From Chionis minor (Eukaryota; Chordata; Aves; Charadriiformes; Chionididae), in NCBI GenBank assembly GCA_013398295.1, contig VZSF01011140.1:5915-69914 (forward strand): 64,000 bases of DNA. Direction: 5' to 3'. The translations under genes and the position numbers were made by a program. Shown piece after piece: positions 55,801 through 63,614 of this stretch (the first letter of the stretch is position 1; every line of letters starts with the position of its first letter). The notes under the pieces were generated by a model. That model saw only the letters and a program-made list of their open reading frames with translations. It ran no database searches and had not been told where the DNA came from.

Positions 55801-57925
55801 GTGTATTACCACAATAATAAGAATTGATCTGTAATCACAAACAGACTTCACTGTATTTAATAGTGTAAAAATAAAGTATAGCTTCTGCCCATGACCATTT
55901 ACTTTATGAAATAAGAGGCAGATAGAATGAGAAACACTGAAACAATGTCAGACAACTGAAAAGCTGTGAGTGAACTGAACTTACCAGCATTTTAAAAATC
56001 TCTCAAATTTTCAGACGTATGCCAATTGTGTGCATACTTCCCCCCAAAATTGGGGTACATTCTATAAAATAAGCAGTATGCAGACAAACAAGGTGCTATA
56101 AAATAGCTATTCTTACTTTTACTAACTTGAATTTTGCTACGCATCTGTAATTGTGGGTAGAGTTAGTGTTTCAATTGAGATAATCCAAGAAAGTGTTTCC
56201 CAAGAGGAAAAGGTTTCCTAAAAAGAACACATTTTACAAAATATTCAAATTCTTATTTTTCTTTGTGAATATCTGAGTCCCAGATTACGTTTCTGATTAT
56301 TCCTCAAAAATTTAAGTCACTCCGTATATATCATGTAACAGATAATACACCAAGTGTCATCTCTCAGAAAACCATACAGAAAGCTTAGTGGATCTCAGAG
56401 TACAATCATCCAGAATATTTCTGTGAGAACGGACATGTACGCACGGAGCTGAGAGGGAAATTAAAAATGCAGGATCACTGAAAGACAGGCTGATACAGGG
56501 CAGCCACTTCTTTTTGGTTACAACTCTGTTGCCAAGGGTTCCCAACGCCCAGCTCTCCATAGCTCCTGTGCCTTATCTCCAGATACTGCATAAGCCAGAA
56601 ACTTTGGTGTCCTACCACACTAAGAGACTGAAGTATGTCTTTCTGTCCCTGATACATAAGGGACAGACTCCTTCATATCTGCAGATTCTGACTCCCTCTC
56701 TCTATTCTATAGCTCGAGATGGCATCTGGAGAAGCTTTGCCCGTTTTCAGGGACGCGAACTTCTCTCTTCTTCACTGGAATCAAGGATCGCTGTAGCACC
56801 ATGATGCATTTTCTATGAGATTTCTATGAGATTTGCCAAAACACTTCTGACAGAGCTTACATGCTGAGGGACATGGTTTAGTGGTGGTTTTGGCAGTGTT
56901 ACGTGTATGGTTTGACTTGATGATCTTAAAGGTCTCTTCCAACTTAGGTGATTCTATACATCGAAACGAGATTCAAATAGGATGGGGACAAAAATGTTGC
57001 TTAGGAGAAGGCAGTCCTCTTCCATTACTTTTGATGTCTCTGAACATATTAGACATAATAAGAAATCTTAGTCCTTTCCCTCTTTAAATGCAGAAGGCTC
57101 CACTAATATAACATTAATGTTATCATTCATCATAACAACTAAGTTTTCAGAATAAAAATTAAAATATTCCAAGCTCAAAATCCAAATAAATCCAAGTGCA
57201 CTAATATAATGAAAAAATACAGCTTGTTTAAGAATTCTGTACAAAGGATGCAGGGATGTCCATCTCATACAGCAGACAATGCAAATTCATTTCTTTTCAG
57301 ATTACTAAATTAAAGTGTTAAGATGGCTTCCTTTTAAGCAACCATCTGCTAAAACACTCAATAGTATTTTTACTTTTCTGCTCATATTCATCTATATATC
57401 TACTAATGCTATTTAATAGAACACATTAAAACTACAATAGGAATTGAAATATTTTTTGTGCCAAGCATACTTTTAGCATCTTCCTATATACAAAAATATA
57501 CATAAATAAAAATTATGCCATTAAATATTTGCAGTCACCACAGTTGTTAGCTCCCCACTAACACTGAAATATTCTGAGGTATACAGGTTACCTGACACAA
57601 ATCAGGATGTTTCTTGATTTTTTTTTTTTTTAATGAAAGCAAATAAAGCAGGGCTAACAAATGAATTTGTTTCCAGAAAGGATAATTAGCTATGGTTTTT
57701 TCCCTTCTATGGATAGCATTTTCTGAATAAACACATAAAATGCTAGAAATTCTTGCTGTCACCTGCTTTTCAACAAAACAAAGATACTTTCTACCAATTA
57801 TCATAAATCTCCTTCTCTTTGATCCCTACAAATACATTTCACTGTTTTATTTGATCAACTTCAAGTCAGACCGTTACCTGGCCACATCCAGGGGCAGTGC
57901 ATAAAAAGGGTTTGTCATCACTCAT
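19622..57925 (-). CDS. ATF2: ATF2, bZIP transcription factor (whole spliced CDS)
   Basis: ATF2 binds CRE/AP-1-like DNA as a homodimer or with Jun partners and is activated by JNK/p38 in the nucleus. The CDS is join(57878-57925, 55330-55426, 53330-53448, 51122-51250, 44971-45149, 44535-44649, 44266-44352, 34609-34758, 32336-32542, 26458-26563, 19622-19848) on the complement, 1464 nt, 487 residues. Order: C2H2 finger (C9, C14, H27, H31), JNK-docking segment (about 28-48), phospho-sites T51/T53 in TPTPTR, Ser/Pro/Gln-rich middle (about 90-310), basic region (about 336-356), leucine zipper (L362, L369, L376, L383, L390), SQ sites S472 and S480. The start is MSDDK: both possible upstream splice forms hit stops in frame. 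It lacks the 18-residue human N-terminal extension. Ser121 and Ser340 of human are Asn103 and Gly322 here. Identification rests on near-identity to remembered vertebrate ATF2. Confidence 0.98.
21905..22403 (+). mobile_element. CR1 LINE fragment, RT C-terminus
   Basis: On the plus strand (antisense to ATF2) the translated sequence reads through the conserved CR1 reverse-transcriptase C-terminal block: [28 protein letters not shown]-like, [14 protein letters not shown]. The frame then breaks at a TGA where family members usually have a Cys codon. It ends near MRRN without the CR1 3' tail repeat, so it is truncated at both ends. Low divergence of the frame suggests a fairly young copy. Confidence 0.92.
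23620..23632. repeat. Poly-C tract
   Basis: A pure C run inside ATF2 intron 10; poly-G in the transcript. Confidence 0.95.
26458..26563 (-). CDS. ATF2: ATF2 coding exon 10 (zipper second half)
   Basis: 106 nt, phase 0 in and phase 1 out; residues 378-412. Carries zipper leucines L383 and L390 and the run LKQLLLAH, which overlaps the C-terminal nuclear-export signal reported for mammals, followed by [16 protein letters not shown]. Flanked by TTCTTTAG and GTGAGT. Confidence 0.97.
26564..32335 (-). other. ATF2: ATF2 intron 9
   Basis: 5.8 kb, AT-rich; contains a MIR-like SINE (27225-27400) and a T-rich run at about 29661-29679. The intron splits the leucine zipper between L376 and L383. Confidence 0.85.
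27225..27400 (+). mobile_element. MIR-like (CORE-SINE) element
   Basis: The text shows the classic MIR core and tail in order: CTGTGCC, GGGTGACCTTCAGCAAGGTC, TTGTGCTTCAATTTCCCCATTTGTAAAATGG, AATACTTACC, GTAAAGCAGTTTGATACC, ending GAGAAGCGCTACATAA. This is an ancient amniote SINE, degenerate but readable, in antisense orientation within ATF2. Confidence 0.8.
32336..32542 (-). CDS. ATF2: ATF2 coding exon 9 (basic region, zipper start)
   Basis: 207 nt, phase 0 on both sides; residues 309-377. Contains [20 protein letters not shown], the DNA-contacting N344..AA.S349 R350 signature of bZIP proteins, and zipper leucines L362, L369, L376. S349 corresponds to human S367. Position 322 is Gly where human has Ser340. 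Flanked by TTTTCAG and GTATAC. Confidence 0.98.
32543..34608 (-). other. ATF2: ATF2 intron 8
   Basis: 2.1 kb, AT-rich; no repeat family or additional exon recognised. A somewhat GC-richer patch lies at 33930-34090. Confidence 0.8.
34609..34758 (-). CDS. ATF2: ATF2 coding exon 8
   Basis: 150 nt, phase 0; residues 259-308 ([12 protein letters not shown] ... TSTTETP). A Gln/Thr/Ser-rich linker just before the bZIP region. Flanked by TGCTTTCAG and GTATGA. Confidence 0.97.
35947..35989. repeat. Short tandem repeat, ATTAATAGAATAG-like unit
   Basis: ATTAATAGAATAG recurs three times with small insertions (AGT, then A), giving a 43-bp AT-rich array. Confidence 0.85.
39385..39410. repeat. Poly-C followed by poly-T
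   Basis: A C run passes directly into a T run, ending five bases before the LTR begins. Confidence 0.95.
39416..39982 (+). mobile_element. Avian ERV solo-type LTR in ATF2 intron 7
   Basis: On the plus strand the block follows the avian LTR pattern: (C)ATCCTGCTTTCAGC start, AGCTGGTATAGTGCTATG, GATGAGAATAATGTTGATAAC, GACCAAAGGGATATTCCATACC, a weak TATA region CCATAAAGCTGGGG, and AGTGAGCAGCTGCGTGGTGC near the end. The terminal TG is decayed and about 20 bases of the expected 3' end are missing. No PBS or internal retroviral region adjoins it, so it looks like an old, worn solo LTR antisense to ATF2. Confidence 0.85.
41737..41827. repeat. 37-bp near-perfect inverted repeat (hairpin)
   Basis: Arms 41737-41773 and 41791-41827 are reverse complements with a single mismatch (T41761 against G41803) around a 17-base AT-rich loop. 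The arms start TATTCTGCATG and end CATGCAGAATA. The left loop edge resembles sequence just upstream (TTGAAATAATATT at 41719-41731), suggesting local duplication. Confidence 0.95.
44266..44352 (-). CDS. ATF2: ATF2 coding exon 7
   Basis: 87 nt, phase 0; residues 230-258 ([20 protein letters not shown] ... AKL). Proline-rich. Flanked by TGGTCAG and GTAAGT. Confidence 0.97.
44353..44534 (-). other. ATF2: ATF2 intron 6 (182 bp)
   Basis: Short intron with GTAAGTAAG donor and no recognisable content. Confidence 0.9.
44535..44649 (-). CDS. ATF2: ATF2 coding exon 6
   Basis: 115 nt; completes Val191 and codes residues 192-229 ([20 protein letters not shown] ... HVPAAVP). Flanked by TTTTTCAG and GTAAGT. 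Confidence 0.97.
44650..44970 (-). other. ATF2: ATF2 intron 5 (321 bp)
   Basis: Short AT-rich intron. The open plus-strand frame that crosses it is a shadow of the flanking exons. Confidence 0.9.
44971..45149 (-). CDS. ATF2: ATF2 coding exon 5
   Basis: 179 nt, phase 0 in and phase 2 out; residues 132-190 ([20 protein letters not shown] ... SSNRPI). Ser/Thr/Gln-rich transactivation region. Flanked by TTCCTCAG and GTAAGT. Confidence 0.97.
47609..47745 (-). mobile_element. CR1 LINE 3' end
   Basis: Read on the minus strand the text follows the CR1 3' end: GGTTGGATGGGGCTCTAAGC, CCTGCCCATGGCAG, TTTAGATGATCTTTAAAGGTCGTGTCCAACTCCAACCATTCTATGA. 5'-truncated, ending in the family's ATTCTATGA tail. 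Confidence 0.92.
49935..50200 (+). mobile_element. CR1 LINE 3' fragment (older)
   Basis: Plus-strand order matches CR1 3' sequence: GAGAGGTTCAGACTG, TTTCACCACAAGGAGAG, GGGACAGGTTGCACTGAGAGGCTGTGCAGCCTCCCTCCTCAGA, AAAGCCCCAAGTAACTTGG, GAGGAGGAAGTTGGACCAG, CTTCCTGCGATCC. Divergent, with no terminal tail repeat. Confidence 0.85.
50672..50703. repeat. Perfect 14-bp inverted repeat with 4-base loop
   Basis: TTTTGTAGAACATC (50672-50685), loop CCCT, then its exact reverse complement (50690-50703). Compact hairpin inside ATF2 intron 4. Confidence 0.95.
51122..51250 (-). CDS. ATF2: ATF2 coding exon 4
   Basis: 129 nt, phase 0; residues 89-131 ([15 protein letters not shown] ... TTNDEK). Asn103 stands where human has the PKC target Ser121. 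Acceptor GCTCTTAG; donor AAG/GTTGGA is a weak but valid GT site. Confidence 0.97.
51251..53329 (-). other. ATF2: ATF2 intron 3
   Basis: 2.1 kb AT-rich DNA; nothing recognised. Confidence 0.8.
53330..53448 (-). CDS. ATF2: ATF2 coding exon 3 (JNK/p38 phospho-acceptor region)
   Basis: 119 nt; completes Asp49 and codes residues 50-88. Contains QTPTPTR with T51 and T53 (human T69/T71, the JNK/p38 sites) and S72 (human S90, followed by Pro), ending SEDDIKK. Flanked by CATTTCAG and GTATGT. Confidence 0.98.
53449..55329 (-). other. ATF2: ATF2 intron 2
   Basis: 1.9 kb with an AT-rich minisatellite at 55027-55122. A GC-richer patch at 53570-53760 has no family assignment. Confidence 0.8.
55027..55122. 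repeat. AT-rich minisatellite with embedded (CA)n
   Basis: About five copies of TACTGGTTATA/TACTGGTTTTATA-like units in tandem, with a (TA)n(CA)n run in the middle, about 200 bp from ATF2 exon 2. Confidence 0.85.
55330..55426 (-). CDS. ATF2: ATF2 coding exon 2 (zinc finger second half, JNK docking)
   Basis: 97 nt, phase 0 in and phase 1 out; residues 17-48 ([20 protein letters not shown] ... VA). Provides the two finger histidines H27 and H31, the basic JNK-docking stretch, T34 (human T52, PKC-epsilon site) and S44 (human S62). Flanked by TTTCTGCTGCAG and GTTAGT. Confidence 0.98.
56480..56810 (+). other. Unassigned open block, possibly an old retroelement piece
   Basis: This stretch is richer in GC and CpG than its surroundings and keeps a 96-codon plus-strand frame (56514-56804) with the string [15 protein letters not shown] cannot assign it to a family. 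It is directly followed by two ATTTCTATGAG-like repeats reminiscent of a CR1 tail, so a LINE remnant is a guess. Confidence 0.2.
56862..56959 (+). mobile_element. CR1 LINE 3' end
   Basis: Plus-strand order GGGACATGGTTTAGTGGTGG, TTGGCAGTGTTACG, TTGACTTGATGATCTTAAAG, GTCTCTTCCAACTTAGGTGATTCTATA is the 3' end of a common avian CR1 subfamily, severely 5'-truncated. Confidence 0.92.
57878..57925 (-). CDS. ATF2: ATF2 coding exon 1 (start codon)
   Basis: Codes [16 protein letters not shown] with finger cysteines C9 and C14; donor CAG/GTAACG, phase 0. The ATG has A at -3 (GGAATATGA), adequate context. The exon extends upstream to 57947; in the main frame it has TAG seven codons before the ATG, which blocks any longer N-terminus by this splice form. 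Confidence 0.97.
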
Positions 57926-57947
57926 ATTCCACAGGTCGTTGTGCTAC
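57926..57947 (-). other. ATF2: ATF2 5' UTR part of first coding exon
   Basis: Acceptor AATACAG at 57948-57950. An alternative acceptor GTAG lies four bases further in (exon would start at 57943). The four codons before the ATG still read Asp-Leu-Trp-Asn, as in the human extension. Confidence 0.85.
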
Positions 57948-58661
57948 CTGTATTAAAATGAGAGGAACAAGTTTTACAAATATTGCATCAAATCATCAAT
58001 ACATCAACATCCACAGGCTATTTTAGTATTCCACTAATATTTTAATATTCGAGAATTTCTGCCTTCTGAGATCAAGTAGAATCTCGATTCCAAGCTCTGT
58101 CAGGAAGGTACACAAAACTGAACAGGGACATAGTAGGTTTTGAACATCCATCTCAATCAGAAAGTGTTCTACCTGATCTAGTTGAAGACGTCCCTGCTCA
58201 TTACAGGGGGAGGTTGGATTAGATGACCTTTAAAGGAACCTTCCAACCCGAACTATTCTAGGATTCTATTCACCCATAACAGGACTAATTGCAAAAAGTA
58301 TCTGAAAACATAGTAAGATGAGTTGTTACTGAAATAAAAATACATCATAATAATAGTCCAATTCCCACAACTAAAAAAAAAGAACAAAGCTGCAGACCAA
58401 ACCAGGTAGTCAAGGATACAGTGCCAACAGACGATAAAAAGCGGTTGATTCTTTAATCTTCTCATAAACTTTAAAGCTCATCTTCAACAATAAGTTAGCA
58501 GATAGGCCTTTATGTAAACTGTTACAAATTTAATTATGTACTTCGTAATGTTTCAGCTATCCCACTAAATTACCAACAGGCTAAAAAATATTTAAGAAGT
58601 AATAGATACTAATAATATTTTTGTGGTGTTTTGCATATTCACCACATACCAACACACATAC
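57948..58661 (-). other. ATF2: Intron in ATF2 5' UTR
   Basis: 714 bp with GTATGTG donor; contains a CR1 3' fragment at about 58160-58268. Confidence 0.8.
58160..58268 (+). mobile_element. CR1 LINE 3' end
   Basis: Plus strand: GAAGACGTCCCTGCTCATTA, CAGGGGGAGGTTGGATTAGA, TGACCTTTAAAGGAACCTTC, CAACCCGAACTATTCTAGGA, TTCTATT. Typical CR1 3' terminus. Confidence 0.9.
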
Positions 58662-58671
58662 CTGCCAGATT

Positions 58672-58707
58672 TCACATATAAACCTGTTTCATAGGGCAAA
58701 CTATCAT
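58672..58707 (-). promoter_or_regulatory. Upstream ORF 2 in ATF2 leader
   Basis: ATG...TGA coding 11 residues (MIVCPMKQVYM), including the relict of the human start codon as its second Met. It ends 32 nt before the main ATG if the CAG acceptor is used, a short distance for reinitiation. Confidence 0.65.
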
Positions 58708-58721
58708 ATCCTCCTTTTCAT
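58704..58721 (-). promoter_or_regulatory. Upstream ORF 1 in ATF2 leader
   Basis: ATG in good context (GCCATGA) codes MKRRI and stops; its TGA overlaps the ATG of uORF 2 as ATGA. Confidence 0.65.
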
Positions 58722-61139
58722 GGCAATGAACTGTAATTGAAAGAAGATATTAATTATTATGCATGTTAAACATGTAATAATGCATGATTTTGTAAAGATA
58801 AATGATATAATGCCCACTATTCACCCACAAAACACAACAGTTTTCCAAAGAAATGGTTTACTTCAATACCTCCTCTAATTAGCTATGCTTTCTCTCAGAC
58901 AAAAAGAGATGCTTCTACTCTTTCATCCTGCAAGCACTGAACAAACATTGCCAGGTAGCATCACTCTGCTTCAGGAAGAGAAAGGAGGACACACATGGGA
59001 TTGAGCCATTGTCCCTTGCTGGACAATACATAAAACCAGTATGTGGATGCTGTGACATCAGTGACAAAAAATAATACAGTTCTGGTGCAATGAACACATA
59101 TGATCGAGATAATGTTGTCACATCACTAAACCCAATAGTCAAGAGTAACTAATCTCAGCACTAACACTACCTCATTTTAAGGTCAAGTAATAGGGTGGGC
59201 GGGGGTATGAATGTACCAAATTAGCTAATTAGCCAGGAGACGACAAGCACTCTCAACCCATCTGTGGCTTTACCCTGGAGGAAATACATTCATCTTTAAA
59301 TATGACTATTTATACGGAGATCTAACAATGTTAGTTCTGAACACTGCTTAGCTTGATGAAGCAAATAAAGATGAATAAAGATGTCTTTATGATTAAAGAT
59401 CATAAGCAGAATAAATCCATCTCTCCCCCAGCAGGCTGGCCATGAAAAGTTGCAATGCTTCTGAAACTATCTAACCATTTTAAGAATGTATACTTCTAAT
59501 ACACCATTTAGCATTCGACACAAGACCGATCAAGTAAGTGTAAGCAAATAATTTAAAACTTAGTATCTCAGAGATCTATAGGGAACACGTTACCTGATCC
59601 TTTTGCCTGCCTCTGTGCAGTAAAACACTACCAAAAAATACAGACTTTTTGGATATTGCATCAAGGAGAAGGAGATCCCAGTGCCCTTGATGATGGGCAC
59701 CAAATAGCAAAAGAAGCAAAACATGGAGTGGAGAAGATTCCAAAGTGTCACTTCTAAATATATACATTCAACAGAATGAGGATACTGAGCTGAGATCACA
59801 AGCCAAGAAGAGATGAATGGCTGCCAGAAACTTTAGAGTCCTTGGCACTGACAATTTAAGGAAACATTTATGTCCCAAAGAAAGGATGCCAAAGCAAATC
59901 AGGGATGGAGATCATTCTGCTGTTCTTTGCAAAGAGTTCATAACCTGTCTCAAGTTTCTGAAGGGATGAAATATTTCTTGAACCGTTCAAATGATGAAAT
60001 TGGTACTGTCACCAATAAAGAGTATTAACAAGGTTATGGGCAAGTTTGCATCCTCATGACGAAGGCTTCGGGGTAAAAAAAGTAAGGCCCTTACCAATGA
60101 AGCTCTAGTATTACATCCTTTCATTACCTGGAACTATAACAAACACTTAAAAACCACACCATGAGCTTATCACCCTTGTTCAGCTACGCAACAGTCAGAT
60201 TATTTTTTTTTAAAATGCAGATTCAAAACTAAGAGTCAGACTTCTTTAGATCTCAAAAGGAATTTGCTTTGTTAAATCTTGATCATGAGGCACCATATAG
60301 TTATATATGGCTACAATATGCACATATGGATATATATTATGAACTGAAGAGTTATATCCATATCAGAAATGTCTGAAGGTACAAGAAACAAATCTGGGGT
60401 TTTTTTATCCAAAGGATGAAGATTTTGATTAACAAGAGTGTATGTAGGGCATTTTTTCCACTCCATTACTATAGCTTTGACAAGCACATAGTATCATCCA
60501 TAAAATGTACTCCATCCACAGTCACTACTTTTCTTAGTTCATAAGCTGTAAAGACCAATTTTTCAAGTCTGCTCATCTTCTCTTTAAAGGAATATTACCA
60601 AAACACATATTTACATATGAAGTTGTTATCTGGTTCCATGCTTTGGTTTGTGAAGCCTGTGAATTCTGAATGCCTGATTTATAAACTAAAGATCAATCCT
60701 TGTGAAAAATAAAGAAGTGTTGCCCTCCTGGCAAACTTACTGGAAAAAAGATAGAGACAGATTCATCTCCTGACCTTTGTAATATCATTTGACTGCAGGC
60801 TACATGGAATTTTGTGAGCTAATGCCTTGTAAAGGGATTCCAGCTAATGTCTGAGAAAAAAAAAAAAAGTATCTTGAAGCACTGAAATTTTAGTGCACTT
60901 GAAAGAGAAAAAGTTCACTCATGCACTGCAGCAAGACTTTGGACATTATAAACCTAAACAGAAACTGGATCCAACAGCATGGGAAAACAAAGAGCTCGCG
61001 TTCATTTGTGTAGCCGAATCGGTAAGGATTGTATTTACCTATTACGAAGACAAATGCAAAGCTTACACCTAGAACAAGATAACTCCATGCAATCACGCAG
61101 GCTGAGGGCCAAGCGGCTGTCAAACTGCTTTGGGGCAGA

Positions 61140-61735
61140 ACCTGTAACTCCTGGTGGACAACAAACTGAGCACAATTCAGCACCATGTTGCTCACAGCAT
61201 TGAAAGCCAACAGCTCACTGGGCTGAATTAGCAAGAGCATAGCAACCAGATGAAGCAAAGTGATTATTCTTTATACAGCGCTCATGAGGGTACAGCTGGA
61301 CTGCTGTGCCCAGTTTTGTGCCCCTCAGGACAGGTAACAAAGTGGAGAGAAACCAGCAGGGGCCCCATCAAAATAGTTAGGACACTAGACTATTACATAC
61401 AAGAGGAAGCAAACTTTGTTCATCATGGAGATGAAAGGCTAAGGAAGGACCTACCTGCTGTCTTACACTATCTAATGTACTGACATAGAGAAGACACATC
61501 CAGACTCTGGGTAGTGCACAACAAAAGGGTGAGACGCAACGTTCACAAGAAGCACCAAGAAAGTTATGAGCAAGTGGTGGCGAGGAGGAGGAAAAAAAAA
61601 AAAGAAATCATCACACAGTGAGGGCAGCTGAACGCTGGAGCAAGTTGCCCCATGGGGCTGTGGAATTTCCATCCTTGGATATATTAAAAATGAGCGGATG
61701 AAGTTCTGAGCCATCCAAGATAACTCTGAAATGTG
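61140..61735 (+). mobile_element. Old CR1 LINE fragment
   Basis: Plus strand shows CTCCTGGTGGACAACAAACTGAG, ATTGAAAGCCAACAGC, GGTACAGCTGGACTGCTGTG, CCCAGTTTTGTGCCCC and, after much decay, GAACGCTGGAGCAAGTTGCCCC and GTGGAATTTCCATCCTTGGA. This is the CR1 ORF2 end through its 3' region with insertions and frame breaks. More diverged than the copy at 21905. Confidence 0.85.
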
Positions 61736-63550
61736 AAGTATACTATAAAGACATCATAGCTACAAACAGAGGTGAACAACAGCAAAAGACAATCCAAACT
61801 TGGGCTGTAAGGCTAACCATGCTAAGTCTTCTAAAGCTGTCAGAACATTACCCAACAACTAAAACTCTCGCTACTAGGGAAAACAAGCGAAAAAACTAAC
61901 TATCCTTTGCCTCCTCTTTTCCTTCTGGATTGCTTGTTGCCTGACAAGTATAACAAGAGTAACACACAAAAGGCAAATTTTCAGAAAAGAAGTTTGCGAT
62001 TGCCACTCTGATTTCAAAAGATTATTGGAAACTGACTAAGAGAGAATATCACAGTAAGAAAAAAGAATTTAGAAAATACTCTTCCACTGAAAAACCAAAA
62101 TAGGAACTTAAATACCATCTTGACAAAAATGTTACTCACCCAACCAAATGAGAAATAAAGTAAGTAAACTGCTAACCCAATTGCTAGACATGAATTATAG
62201 CCATCTTGGATTGTTAACCAGGCAACAGCAAATACCTTGTCCCATAGGAAAAAGATGGTTCCTGAAGCAATCCAATCAATGTGAAACTCCAGCCTTAACT
62301 TATCTCTTCAGATAAACTGAAGAGTTCTGTGAAATGATTCCTACTACAGTCCACTGAACTGCAACTTTCTTCTGTAAGCCTTCCAACCCTAAATTCCTTT
62401 TAGTAGCATAAAGAAACCCATACGTAGAACTCCCTTGAGTCACACTGAGAAACAGGATCAGAGCCCAAAATGGAAAAACTATGAAATAATCTCTGCAATA
62501 TAATCCACTTTGGTACTTAAATCAGAAAGTAATCTCACTTTTTCGGTGTTTGCTCCATACTTTCAATGCAAAGGTACAATATGTTCACATCATTCACGTT
62601 TAAAATGCCATAAGCCTCTTTCACCACTTTTGGAAAGCAAACAGTACAGTAAAATATATAAAGTAGTACATATACATGTTTAAAATACACACAATTCAAA
62701 GAACTATGAACAGGTTTGCAAGTAATTTGCTAATATTTAGGACAGTGTGCTTGTTTAAAAAAATAAAGATGTTTCTACAAAATGTCACACTAACATTTTT
62801 CTATATGTGCTACAAAAACAGTGTCAGCAATTATTTGTATATTTTTATGGGATTTTAATTAGACATCTTAGGTACACTTTCTGGAAACTATTACTATATA
62901 TTTGAGGCTTGCTTCCAAAATACCTTCCTGTAGACAATTTATAAAAGAGTAGAATCAGACACTGACTTATGCAATGTCTTGTTGGATTATTTTACTGGTA
63001 AAGGTTTGTCTATTTTCTCTTAATCCCCTACATAAAGGAGCATGAAAAACCCAACTGACACCTTGCTTAGATTTTTTTTTTCCGATTAAGCATTTAAATA
63101 GCCGTTTAAAATGTATACATATTGATAATAATTGCAAAAACCTCTCCAAACTTGCTGAGGGAAAAAAAAAAAAAATCATTCTTCACACATACTTAGTAAA
63201 GATTCGTCACACTTTTGGCTAAAGCCTCTGAAGAGTCTACCTGCATAAAGCACACTGTATTCCAAAAGACCTCTATGCACTAACCTGCTCATGGGCTGTG
63301 CACTCTTAACCTGTAATTACTTACTCTAAGCAGCATAGCAATACAGAGTTCGTAATTTCAGGGCTAACATAAACAGCACAGAAGAAAACATCCTGAACTG
63401 AACACAGAAAAGGCAGACAACTATAAACACACCAAAAAAATCCAAACAAAAAACACCACCAAAAAAAGAAAAAAAAACAACACCAAAAAACCCAACCATC
63501 TTAAAACTTTTCAAATTGAGCATTCCTCTACTGGCCAGCAAGCAAGAATA

Positions 63551-63614
63551 GAGGCACATTCTCACAAGTGAGGCACATTCTCACAAGTGAGGCACATTCT
63601 CACAAGTGAGGCAC
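63551..63614. repeat. 19-bp perfect tandem repeat, 3.4 copies
   Basis: GAGGCACATTCTCACAAGT occurs three times exactly (63551-63569, 63570-63588, 63589-63607), then GAGGCAC. Perfect copies indicate a recent duplication or a polymorphic minisatellite. Confidence 0.97.

Larger units (their letters stand above)
55427..57877 (-). other. ATF2: ATF2 intron 1 (between coding exons)
   Basis: 2.5 kb; holds a CR1 tail at 56862-56959 and an unassigned less AT-rich block at about 56480-56810. Confidence 0.8.
58662..58730 (-). other. ATF2: ATF2 upstream non-coding exon (5' UTR)
   Basis: A 69-nt exon with strong acceptor (TCTTCTTTCAATTACAG) and donor (GGCAG/GTATGTG). The segment ATGAAACAGGTTTATATGTG lies where human ATF2 encodes MKFKLHV, but here the frame ends at TGA after six codons. 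It is spliced to 57947 or 57943; neither join gives an in-frame upstream ATG. Confidence 0.75.

Noticed and set aside
62270..62400. CR1-like phrase CCTTCCAACCCTAAATTCC
   Set aside because: Only a short phrase matches and no extended CR1 3' sequence surrounds it.
63551..63614. CRISPR-like regular repeat
   Set aside because: Copies are contiguous without spacers and the genome is vertebrate; it is a simple tandem repeat.
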